Both the position numbers and the translations under genes were made by a program. The notes beneath the pieces are model-generated. The model made no database searches and was not told where the DNA came from. It was given only the letters and a program-made list of their open reading frames with translations. Positions 1 to 5,748 of a DNA stretch of 5,803 bases are shown piece by piece. This stretch comes from Victivallales bacterium (GTDB lineage Bacteria > Verrucomicrobiota > Lentisphaeria > Oligosphaerales > Oligosphaeraceae), in contig JAFTAC010000627.1 of the NCBI GenBank assembly GCA_017458805.1, positions 1-5,803 on the forward strand, written 5' to 3'. Each line of letters opens with the position of its first letter. Position 1 is the stretch's first letter.

Positions 1-348
1 GTAGTATTCCACGGGCTTGAAGGTCTTGGTGTCGCGGTAGAGGCCGATGTGGCCGACGCGGGCTGCGGGGATGAGGTTCAGCATGGCGTCAACCATGCCG
101 AGGCCCGCGCGCAGGATGGGTGTCAGGCAGACCTGCGTGGGCAGGAAATGACCAGTCGTCTTCATCAGCGGGGTTTCGATTTCCGCATCTTCCAGAGGGA
201 GGTCGCGAGTGGCCTCGTAGCCGATGAGCAGGGCGATTTCATTCACCAACTGCCTGAAGTCCTTCGTGTCGGTTTCCTTCCTGCGGAGCATGGAAATCTT
301 GTGCTGGATCAGCGGGTGGTCCATGATATGAAGGCGTGGATTGTACAT
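1..348 (-). CDS. upp: Uracil phosphoribosyltransferase, N-terminal 116 residues (cut by window edge)
   Basis: Cytosolic enzyme of pyrimidine salvage that joins uracil to PRPP to give UMP and pyrophosphate. The visible 116 codons are open to the edge. They contain the family's N-terminal HPLIQHKISMLR segment (residues 11-22), the GYEATRDLPLE stretch (43-53), the highly conserved PILRAGLGMVDAML block (77-90) and IPAARVGHIGLYRD (93-106). The family is usually about 208-210 residues, so roughly 90 residues, including the C-terminal PRPP-binding and uracil-binding loops, lie outside the window and cannot be checked. The start is ATG at 346-348, preceded six bases upstream by an AGGAG site (355-359). 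It follows uraA by only 16 bases, which implies co-transcription and a joint uptake-salvage role. Identification rests on strong motif agreement with the family as I know it; activity is inferred. Confidence 0.97.
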   Translation of the reverse strand, partial: MYNPRLHIMDHPLIQHKISMLRRKETDTKDFRQLVNEIALLIGYEATRDLPLEDAEIETPLMKTTGHFLPTQVCLTPILRAGLGMVDAMLNLIPAARVGHIGLYRDTKTFKPVEYY

Positions 349-364
349 GGTTCTCTCCTGATGA

Positions 365-1693
365 TTAATTGTGTTTTGGCTTTTCCAGATCCAGTTTCGG
401 GGTTTCGGCGGCCTTGTCGCTGTGGGTTGGTCTTCCCGGTAGGAAGAGGTTGAGGAGCACGCCCACCAGCGTGGCGATGAAGAGGGCCGAGAAGCTCAGG
501 CTGACGGAACCGAAGTGGATGGGAATGCCGCCGATGGAGCCAAGCCCCAGGCCAGCGCAGAGCGTGCCCGCCATGACGGAGAGGTTGCGGCTGCCCGAGA
601 CGTCAATCTTTGATTCGACGATGGTGCGGATGCCGATGGCGGCGATCATGCCGAAGAGCATCAGCTCGACACCGCCCTTGACAGGGCGCGGAATGGTCTG
701 GAGAATGGCGCCGAACTTGCCAAGCAGGCCGAGCATGATGGCGAATACGGCGGCGAGGCGCAGCAGGGCGGGGTTGTAGTTGCGGGTGGTGGCAAGCACG
801 CCCGTGTTTTCGGAGTAGGTGGTGTTGGCGGGACCGCCGAGGAAGCCCGCGACCATCGTCGCAAGACCGTCTCCCATGAGGGTTCTGTGGAGGCCTGGAT
901 TCTTGAAGAAGTCCTTGCCGACGACAGCGCCGTTGGTGGTGATGTCACCGATGTGCTCCATGAAGGTGACAAGCGCGATGGGGGCCAGCAGGACGATGGC
1001 GTTCCAGCTGAACTTGGGCATGGTGACAAAGCCCTCGGTCATGAAGGGGGTGTTGACCCAGGGGGCGTTGAGGATGGGGGTGTAGTCCATCTTGAAGCCG
1101 CCAGGGAAGCTGAGGATGACGCAGAGGAGGTAGCCAAGCACGATGGCAATGAGGATGGGGATGAGTTTGAGGAGGCCCTTCTCCATGTTCATGCCAATGG
1201 CCATGACGACGAAGGTGAAGAGGGCGACAAGCCCGTTGATGACGGTCTGGCTTGTGAAGGTATAGACGCCGTTGTTGAAGTCGAAGGCGTCATTGACGGC
1301 GACGCCCGTCAGGCTGAGGCCGATGATGATGATGACGGGCCCCGTGACGCATGGCGGGAAGAGGTATTTGATGGCCTTCGCACCAACTAGTTTCACGATA
1401 AGGGATAGAAGCAAATAGACGGCGCCTGCCGCCATGATGCCGCACTGTGCGTAGGGGATGTTCTCCGCTTTGTTGCCGATGATGGCGCAGAGCGCGGGGA
1501 TGAAGGCGAAGGAGGAGCCCAGGAAGACGGGGACTATGCCCTTGGTGCAGAGGTGGAAGACCAGGGTGCCGATACCTGCGCAGAGCAGGGCGGTGGCTGG
1601 GTTGAGGCCTGTGATGAGCGGAACGAGCACGGTGGCTCCGAACATCGCAAGCAGGTGCTGGAAGCTGAGGGCGTAGTCTTTAGTTGTAAACAT
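365..1693 (-). CDS. uraA: Uracil permease, NCS2 (nucleobase-ascorbate transporter) family
   Basis: Inner-membrane proton symporter that brings uracil into the cell. The 442-residue protein is the usual length and strongly hydrophobic, consistent with the 14-helix NCS2 fold. It resembles E. coli UraA throughout: LSFQHLLAMFGATVLVP (9-25), FLGSSFAFIPA (57-67), the MEHIGD segment with Glu246 (equivalent to UraA Glu241), NPGLHRTLMGDGLAT (265-279), NTTYSENTGVLATTR (290-304) with Glu295 (equivalent to UraA Glu290), and VESKID (359-364). Both uracil-contacting glutamates are present. The fourth residue after Glu246 is Asp250 where E. coli has His245. The frame is open to a GTG at 1741, giving 16 extra residues, but I choose ATG 1693 because an AAGGA site lies five bases upstream and the predicted promoter would leave the GTG almost at the RNA 5' end. 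First gene of an operon with upp. Specificity for uracil is inferred from the glutamates and the partner gene. Confidence 0.95.
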   Translation of the reverse strand: MFTTKDYALSFQHLLAMFGATVLVPLITGLNPATALLCAGIGTLVFHLCTKGIVPVFLGSSFAFIPALCAIIGNKAENIPYAQCGIMAAGAVYLLLSLIVKLVGAKAIKYLFPPCVTGPVIIIIGLSLTGVAVNDAFDFNNGVYTFTSQTVINGLVALFTFVVMAIGMNMEKGLLKLIPILIAIVLGYLLCVILSFPGGFKMDYTPILNAPWVNTPFMTEGFVTMPKFSWNAIVLLAPIALVTFMEHIGDITTNGAVVGKDFFKNPGLHRTLMGDGLATMVAGFLGGPANTTYSENTGVLATTRNYNPALLRLAAVFAIMLGLLGKFGAILQTIPRPVKGGVELMLFGMIAAIGIRTIVESKIDVSGSRNLSVMAGTLCAGLGLGSIGGIPIHFGSVSLSFSALFIATLVGVLLNLFLPGRPTHSDKAAETPKLDLEKPKHN

Positions 1694-1698
1694 AACTG

Positions 1699-1703
1699 TC
1701 CTT
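1699..1703 (-). promoter_or_regulatory. Ribosome binding site that decides the uraA start
   Basis: AAGGA, five bases upstream of the ATG at 1693. It supports this internal ATG over the upstream in-frame GTG at 1741. That GTG does have an AAGG (1748-1751) six bases before it, but those bases directly follow the predicted -10 box and probably are not transcribed. Confidence 0.7.
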
Positions 1704-1719
1704 GGGGTTGGAGCTGTTC

Positions 1720-1747
1720 TTTTCAGTGTATCTGTAAACACTGAAAA
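1720..1747 (-). repeat. Perfect 10-bp inverted repeat in the uraA leader
   Basis: TTTTCAGTGT (1747-1738 on the minus strand) is followed by an 8-base loop and then its exact complement ACACTGAAAA (1729-1720). The arms pair perfectly over 10 bp. The element ends 26 bases before the uraA ATG and begins about where transcription should start, so it could be a dyad operator in DNA or a stem-loop at the very 5' end of the mRNA. No T-run follows it, so it is not a standard terminator. The repeat is seen directly; its function is inference. Confidence 0.65.
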
Positions 1748-1751
1748 CCTT

Positions 1752-1781
1752 AATATATACTGGTATTGCCTGCTTTTCCAA
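1752..1781 (-). promoter_or_regulatory. Candidate sigma-70-like promoter of uraA-upp
   Basis: On the minus strand TTGGAA (1781-1776, -35) is separated by 18 bases from TATATT (1757-1752, -10); an alternative -10 TATATA (1759-1754) gives 16 bases. The predicted start is near 1745, leaving a leader of about 50 bases before the ATG at 1693. The only comparably AT-rich -10 candidates between the rhomboid stop and uraA are here. Box matches are partial and not experimentally confirmed. Confidence 0.5.
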
Positions 1782-1788
1782 TTGGAAA
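1775..1788. promoter_or_regulatory. 14-base perfect palindrome over the uraA -35 box (putative operator)
   Basis: TTTCCAATTGGAAA is fully self-complementary and covers the predicted -35 hexamer of the uraA promoter. This is a typical position and symmetry for a dimeric repressor site. No regulator gene is in the window and I do not recognise the motif as a known pyrimidine or purine operator. Confidence 0.4.
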
Positions 1789-1813
1789 GCGGTAATTTAT
1801 CACCTGTTCTGTG

Positions 1814-1833
1814 CCTGGGGCTTTAGCACCAGG
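1814..1833 (-). terminator. Hairpin just after the rhomboid stop, weak terminator candidate
   Basis: CCTGG ... CCAGG arms with an inner GC/GC pair around a TAAA loop: seven pairs with one internal mismatch, starting four bases after the rhomboid TAA. It sits where a terminator would, but no T-run follows on the minus strand, so it may only mark or stabilise the mRNA 3' end. Confidence 0.3.
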
Positions 1834-1836
1834 TCA

Positions 1837-2760
1837 TTACGGCAGCTTCAGGATGGCGGCGGCGACGACGCCGATGGCAAGAAGGCCTGCTGCAAGCTGG
1901 AGCCAGTTGCGGGAGGCTGCTTTTTTGCAGGGAAGGGCGGCCAGTCCCCAGAGAAGCCCACAGACGAGGCCGCAGAGGTGCGCAAGAACATCGCTGCCAG
2001 GGGCCGTGCCGTAGAACGCAAAAACGGCGACCCCCGTGAAAAGGGGAAGCCAAGGCAGCAGGCTGACGAAGTTGCCCCCATGGAGGCGGCGCTTGCGAAT
2101 GGCGTCCGCCGTGCGCAGGGTACACAGCAGGCCAACGAGAGCGAAGACCATCGTGGAGGCCCCCAGCGAAGAGTGTTCCGCGCCTAGCAGAAGCATGGCG
2201 AGGTTGGAAGAAATGCCCGCCAGTAGCATGAAGAACGCGGCCAGTCCGCCGCCGAGATCAACGCCGATGACAGCCAGCAGGGCGGTTATCCAGAAGAGGT
2301 TGGAGGCGAGGTGGGCTTCGTCGCCATGGAGGGTGAGGGCGGTCACGATACGCCAGATTTCGCCTGCGCGGATTTTCTCCGCGTTCCAGAGGCCTCCTGC
2401 TTTCCATGCTTCGCCCGAGAGCGTTGAGCGAATGTGGATGCCTGTGAGCACTACGAGAGACGCAAGGGCCGCCTCCAGGCTGGTGATGGTTGCAAGCGGT
2501 TTGGCCTTTGGTTGTTCTTCTGGCTTTTCCAACGGCTCTGGCGGCCAGTCGATGTTGTTGTAGTCGTAGGAGGCAAGTTCACTGCGGGCTGCCTCGGTGT
2601 ATTCGGATGGGACAACCAGGACAGGCGTCCCCTCGTCCCACTCCACGGTGTAGGGGATTTTGGCGCTTTGGAGGGCCAGGCGCCAATGTTGCAGCCGTTC
2701 CCCGTCTTCGGGAAAGAAGAGGCCCGCAGTGGCGATGTCTATGTCTGGGGCTGTGGTCAT
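1837..2760 (-). CDS. GlpG-like rhomboid family intramembrane serine protease
   Basis: Membrane protease that cleaves transmembrane segments of other proteins. In the 307-residue form, residues 18-68 look like the small cytoplasmic N-terminal domain of E. coli GlpG, followed by a Pro/Glu/Lys-rich linker (73-88). The rhomboid core has the L1-loop WR pair (136-137), His145, His150 and Asn154 in the HxxxxHxxxN pattern, the catalytic serine Ser202 in GAST, and the catalytic His261 in AHLCGLVCG. Hydrophobic stretches near 93-112, 148-168, 171-192, 199-215, 235-250, 255-276 and 286-304 suggest the six-helix core plus one extra C-terminal helix. The usual Gly after the catalytic Ser is Thr203. The frame is open to a TTG at 2829, but I choose ATG 2760, where the GlpG-like region begins soon after; neither has a convincing Shine-Dalgarno site. 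It lies 105 bases downstream of clpC. The substrate is unknown. Confidence 0.9.
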   Translation of the reverse strand: MTTAPDIDIATAGLFFPEDGERLQHWRLALQSAKIPYTVEWDEGTPVLVVPSEYTEAARSELASYDYNNIDWPPEPLEKPEEQPKAKPLATITSLEAALASLVVLTGIHIRSTLSGEAWKAGGLWNAEKIRAGEIWRIVTALTLHGDEAHLASNLFWITALLAVIGVDLGGGLAAFFMLLAGISSNLAMLLLGAEHSSLGASTMVFALVGLLCTLRTADAIRKRRLHGGNFVSLLPWLPLFTGVAVFAFYGTAPGSDVLAHLCGLVCGLLWGLAALPCKKAASRNWLQLAAGLLAIGVVAAAILKLP

Positions 2761-2770
2761 AGTGGGGGAA

Positions 2771-2792
2771 TGCGCAGTTAAAGAGCTGCGCA
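2771..2792 (-). repeat. 7-bp inverted repeat directly upstream of the rhomboid start
   Basis: TGCGCAG and CTGCGCA pair perfectly around an 8-base loop. On the minus-strand RNA the hairpin ends 10 bases before the rhomboid ATG, occupying the region where a Shine-Dalgarno site would lie, and no such site is visible. It could affect rhomboid translation, or be incidental in GC-rich DNA. Confidence 0.35.
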
Positions 2793-2819
2793 CACAGGGC
2801 AGATAGGTAGGGCCAAAGG

Positions 2820-2845
2820 ACGGGGGCAAGCGCTCGCGCCCCCGT
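2820..2845 (-). terminator. GC-rich hairpin, probable clpC terminator
   Basis: On the minus strand ACGGGGGC (2845-2838) pairs with GCCCCCGT (2827-2820): eight perfect pairs, almost all G-C, with a 10-base loop. It starts 20 bases after the clpC TAA (2866-2868). It is followed by CCTTT rather than a long T-run, so intrinsic termination may be incomplete and some read-through into the rhomboid gene is possible. Confidence 0.55.
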
Positions 2846-2865
2846 GTGTACTGTGGTGCGGGCGA

Positions 2866-5466
2866 TTACGCACGCGGTGGGTACAGTGCGGGCACGATGT
2901 CGAAAACGACGGCCTGTCCGTCGGGTGTGGGGTGGCCGACGGCCTGGAATTTTTCCTTGACGGAGGCGGCAAGGATGGCGTCTGAAAGGGGGTCTTCGAT
3001 GAGGCGCTCCACCTGGCGGCGGTAGAGGCGCGCGCCGAACTCGGCGCTGGAGCCGTGCTCGAGAATCATCTCGCGCACCTTCGGGTCGAGGACCAAAGTG
3101 GCGTTCTTCGGCTTCAGTAGGTCGCGGACCTTGTCGATTTCGATATCGACGATGCGTTCGAAATCTGGCTTCTCCAGATTGCGGAAGACGATGATGTCAT
3201 CAAGGCGGTTGAGGAATTCGGGGCGGAAATACTGCTTGGCGGCGTCCATCACCATGTCGTGCGCACGGGAAGCATCCTTTTCCGAGCGGTTGTCCGCGCT
3301 GCCAGCGAAGCCGAGGGAGGCGCCTTTTGTGATGCGCTCGGCTCCGAGGTTCGAGGTATAGACGATGATGGCGTTGCGGAAACTGACCTGCACGCCGTTG
3401 CCGTCGGTCAGCTGCCCCTCCTCCATAATCTGGAGCATGATGTTGGTCACGTCGGGGTGTGCCTTCTCGATTTCATCGAAGAGCACCACCGAGTAGGGTT
3501 TGCGCTTGATGCGTTCGGTCAGCTGGCCGCCGTCGTCGTAGCCCACGTAGCCAGGGGCGGTGCCGATCATGCGGGAAACCGAGTGCTTTTCCATGTATTC
3601 GGACATATCGACGCGGATGAGTGCGTCGGCGCTCCCGAACATGAACTCCGCCAACGCCTTGGCCAGCAAGGTTTTGCCAACGCCTGTAGGTCCCAGGAAG
3701 ATGAACGAGCCGATGGGGCGTCGCGGATCCTTCAGTTCCGCGCGGGCGCGGCGCAGGGCACGGGAGATGGACTTCACCGCGGCGTCCTGTCCGATGACGG
3801 TCTTGGAGAGTTCAGCCTCCATGCGGAGCAGGCGCGCGGTTTCGTCCTCCGCCATCTGCGTGAGGGGAACGCCGCTCATGGATGAGACCACACGGCGTAT
3901 GTCCTCGACAGTCACCTCGACGGGGGCTTCGCTGGCTTCCTTGTCGCTCTTTGTTTCCTTGAGTTTTGCCTCAAGTGAGCGTTCCTGCTCCCAAAGCTCC
4001 TTGGATTTTGTGAAGTCGCTGGCTGCAAGGGCCTCGCTCTTCTTTGTCTTAATCTCGTCCAGTTGTCGTTCCAGCGTCTGGAGCCCTGTGTCGGCGGGGC
4101 TTTGGCGGATGTGGATGAAGGCACCCGCCTCGTCCATCACGTCGATAACCTTGTCGGGCAGGTGGCGCGATGGGAGGTACTTGACGGAGAGTTCAATGGC
4201 GGTGCGTAGGACAGCTTCGGGGTACTTCACGTTGTGGTGCGTCTCGTAGCGTGGCGCGAGCCCCTTCAGGATGAGGAGGGCTTCCTCTGCATTGGGGGGC
4301 TGCACGGTGACGGGCTGGAAGCGGCGCTCCAGGGCCGTGTCCTTCTCGATGGTCTTGCGGTACTCCTTCATCGTCGTGGCGCCGACGCACTGGATTTCCC
4401 CGCGCGCCAGGGCTGGCTTCAGGATGTTGGAGACGTCCAGACCACCGTCGGAGTTGCCCGCGTTGACGATGGTGTGCAGTTCGTCCAGGAAAAGAATCAC
4501 CTTTTTGGAGCGGCGGAGTTCATCGAGGACGTTCTTGATGCGCTCCTCGAACTGCCCGCGGTACTTGGTGCCCGCGACAAGCAGGGTCAGGTCGAGGGCT
4601 ACAACCTTCTTGTTCTGGAGCAGGGATGGGACGTTGCCCGCGATGATGGCCTGTGCAAGGCCCTCCACGATGGCGGTCTTGCCCACGCCCGCCTCGCCGA
4701 TGAGGACGGCGTTGTTCTTGGTGCGGCGGCAGAGGATCTGCATCACGCGCTCGATTTCCTGCGTGCGTCCGATGACGGGGTCCAGTTTTCCCTGGGCGGC
4801 GAGTTCTGTGAGGTCGCGTCCGTATGTCTTGAGGGCCTGGCCTCGCGTCTCTTGGGGCGGACCTTCGCGGAAGGCTGGCTCCTCCATCCCCTCGTCAAAG
4901 TGGCGGGAGGGTTTTGGTTCGGCTGGTTTCCCCTGCTCATCTTGTTCGCCCTGGGGTGGCTCTTCGCCAAGGAAGTTGTTGAGCATGTTGATCATGTCCT
5001 GCGGGGAAGGGGGGAGGAACGACTTGTCCAGCGCCTTCAAAACCTCGTTGCGCAGTTCAAATTTATCGACGGAAAGCCGCTCCCAGATTTGGACGATTGA
5101 GCCATCGTTCATGAAGAGGAGGCCCAGCAGGAGCTGCTCGACGCCGATGTATGTGTAGTTGATGGTGCGCGCCTCCCGTTCCGCATGCTTGAGCATTTGG
5201 ATGACCTCTGCGCTGATGGGGGGATCGGGCTGGTTGGCTTCAGAGGGATGAATCTCCTTGACCAGTTCCTTGACCTTTTCGTATGTGACGCCGAATGACT
5301 GGAGGCAGCTGTAGGCCGTGCCCTTGGCTATGCCCAGAATGCCGAGGAGAACGTGGTCGCACGCGACTTCACCGTTGCCCATCTCCCGTGCTTCCTTCAC
5401 CGCCAGCGCAAAGACCTGCTCCACGCGCGGAGTGAACAGATTGTAAAATCTATCTATGTCTGACAT
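2866..5466 (-). CDS. clpC: ATP-dependent Clp protease ATP-binding subunit ClpC
   Basis: Cytosolic Hsp100 AAA+ unfoldase that threads proteins into the ClpP peptidase. The 866 residues show the full ClpC layout: Clp N-domain repeats (about 12-150), an acidic Pro-rich linker (about 151-212), and D1 with Walker A GEAGVGKT (257-264), pore loop KYRG (301-304), Walker B VILFLDE (323-329) and arginines 381-382. The coiled UVR-like M-domain is at about 464-505, around DFTKSKELWEQE. D2 has Walker A GPTGVGKT (592-599), pore loop GYVG (639-642), Walker B LFDE (662-665), FLNRLD (751-756) and sensor-2 GAR (811-813). The single short M-domain and the LGF tripeptide (718-720), the type of loop that docks onto ClpP, favour ClpC over the disaggregase ClpB. 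Start ATG 5464-5466 has AGGA eight bases upstream. No ctsR, mcsA, mcsB or clpP is adjacent. It appears intact. Confidence 0.97.
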   Translation of the reverse strand: MSDIDRFYNLFTPRVEQVFALAVKEAREMGNGEVACDHVLLGILGIAKGTAYSCLQSFGVTYEKVKELVKEIHPSEANQPDPPISAEVIQMLKHAEREARTINYTYIGVEQLLLGLLFMNDGSIVQIWERLSVDKFELRNEVLKALDKSFLPPSPQDMINMLNNFLGEEPPQGEQDEQGKPAEPKPSRHFDEGMEEPAFREGPPQETRGQALKTYGRDLTELAAQGKLDPVIGRTQEIERVMQILCRRTKNNAVLIGEAGVGKTAIVEGLAQAIIAGNVPSLLQNKKVVALDLTLLVAGTKYRGQFEERIKNVLDELRRSKKVILFLDELHTIVNAGNSDGGLDVSNILKPALARGEIQCVGATTMKEYRKTIEKDTALERRFQPVTVQPPNAEEALLILKGLAPRYETHHNVKYPEAVLRTAIELSVKYLPSRHLPDKVIDVMDEAGAFIHIRQSPADTGLQTLERQLDEIKTKKSEALAASDFTKSKELWEQERSLEAKLKETKSDKEASEAPVEVTVEDIRRVVSSMSGVPLTQMAEDETARLLRMEAELSKTVIGQDAAVKSISRALRRARAELKDPRRPIGSFIFLGPTGVGKTLLAKALAEFMFGSADALIRVDMSEYMEKHSVSRMIGTAPGYVGYDDGGQLTERIKRKPYSVVLFDEIEKAHPDVTNIMLQIMEEGQLTDGNGVQVSFRNAIIVYTSNLGAERITKGASLGFAGSADNRSEKDASRAHDMVMDAAKQYFRPEFLNRLDDIIVFRNLEKPDFERIVDIEIDKVRDLLKPKNATLVLDPKVREMILEHGSSAEFGARLYRRQVERLIEDPLSDAILAASVKEKFQAVGHPTPDGQAVVFDIVPALYPPRA

Positions 5467-5521
5467 TGCTTGATTCCTGGTTATGGTGGTAATTATTCAT
5501 TAGGTATTAATATATCTCCAT

Positions 5522-5552
5522 TTTGTATTTTTGGCTGAAATGGATATGTCAA
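5522..5552 (-). promoter_or_regulatory. Possible clpC promoter
   Basis: A perfect TTGACA hexamer lies on the minus strand at 5552-5547. The best -10 candidates are weak: TACAAA (5527-5522, 19-base spacing) or AATACA (5529-5524, 17-base spacing). The leader would be about 50 bases, ending with AGGA at 5475-5478 before the clpC ATG. Confidence is limited by the poor -10 box. Confidence 0.3.
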
Positions 5553-5566
5553 AAGCATTGAAATGG
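5536..5566. repeat. Direct repeat with a loosely CtsR-like tandem motif upstream of clpC
   Basis: TGAAATGG occurs at 5536-5543 and again at 5559-5566, 23 bases apart, flanking the possible clpC -35 box. In between, GTCAAA (5548-5553) and TTGAAA (5558-5563) start 10 bases apart, the spacing of the tandem heptads in the Firmicute CtsR operator, but the second half fits poorly. The repeats are seen directly; regulatory meaning is weak inference. Confidence 0.25.
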
Positions 5567-5570
5567 GGAC

Positions 5571-5606
5571 TTTTTTGCTAGAAAAATGAGGAAAAAACGC
5601 AAAAAA
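5571..5606. promoter_or_regulatory. Helically phased A/T tracts upstream of the HU promoter
   Basis: T6 at 5571-5576, A5 at 5582-5586, A6 at 5592-5597 and A6 at 5601-5606 have centres spaced about 10.5, 10.5 and 9 bases, close to one helical turn. Such phasing produces intrinsic curvature. The tracts end 13 bases before the HU -35 box, so the nearest could act as an UP-element-like site. Confidence 0.45.
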
Positions 5607-5619
5607 TACACTAGACAAC

Positions 5620-5647
5620 TTGCCTTTTGAAAATAAGATAGTATAAT
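5620..5647 (+). promoter_or_regulatory. Sigma-70-like promoter of the HU-family gene
   Basis: TTGCCT (5620-5625) and a perfect TATAAT (5642-5647) are separated by 16 bases. The predicted start is near 5654, giving a leader of about 95 bases before the ATG at 5749. This is the best promoter in the window by sequence. Confidence 0.65.
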
Positions 5648-5660
5648 AATAAAACCGCTT

Positions 5661-5692
5661 CGTGAAAAACGGGTTTTTCTTTCACGTTTTTT
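5661..5692 (+). terminator. Terminator-like hairpin in the HU leader (possible attenuator or 5' stem)
   Basis: CGTGAAA (5661-5667) pairs perfectly with TTTCACG (5680-5686), and six T follow at once (5687-5692). The loop can form its own short A/T helix. It has terminator form yet lies between the HU promoter and the HU ATG, with no gene ending before it on this strand, so it would act as a leader attenuator or a 5' stem rather than a gene-end terminator. The stem is only moderately GC-rich. Confidence 0.4.
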
Positions 5693-5748
5693 CCGAATAA
5701 ATCATTAACATTTTAACAAAATCTTTATAAAACAGGAGTGTGTTTAAA

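Noticed and set aside
887..1390. A 167-residue Asp/Glu/Gly-rich plus-strand frame opposite uraA
   Set aside because: The acidic, repetitive composition is what the complement of hydrophobic transmembrane codons gives. No independent signal supports it.
1694..1747. PyrR-binding attenuator or uracil/purine riboswitch before uraA
   Set aside because: The leader is only about 50 bases long, lacks a terminator with a T-run, and I see no PyrR-type anti-antiterminator motif.
2036..2781. Plus-strand frames of 175 and 115 residues opposite the rhomboid gene
   Set aside because: Antisense shadows of a gene with all rhomboid catalytic motifs; no domain and no start signals.
2761..2829. N-terminal extension of the rhomboid to the TTG at 2829
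   Set aside because: The extra 23 residues resemble no part of the family, overlap the hairpin region and part of the clpC terminator stem, and lack a ribosome site. ATG 2760 is preferred, though its own site is also poor.
2790..2840. A separate promoter for the rhomboid gene
   Set aside because: The best pair is TTGCCC inside the terminator stem with TATCTG or CTATCT about 17-18 bases on. The -10 match is too poor to call.
4234..5158. Two long overlapping plus-strand open frames (288 and 295 residues) opposite clpC
   Set aside because: They lie wholly antisense to the well-supported N-domain and D1 of ClpC, have low-complexity compositions, no recognisable domain and no ribosome site. They come from the strong G/C third-position bias of clpC.
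5467..5748. A small gene or a transposon end in the AT-rich gap
   Set aside because: Frames on both strands are short and interrupted, with no ribosome site in a useful place. No terminal inverted repeats or target duplications were found. The AT-richness is explained by divergent promoters.
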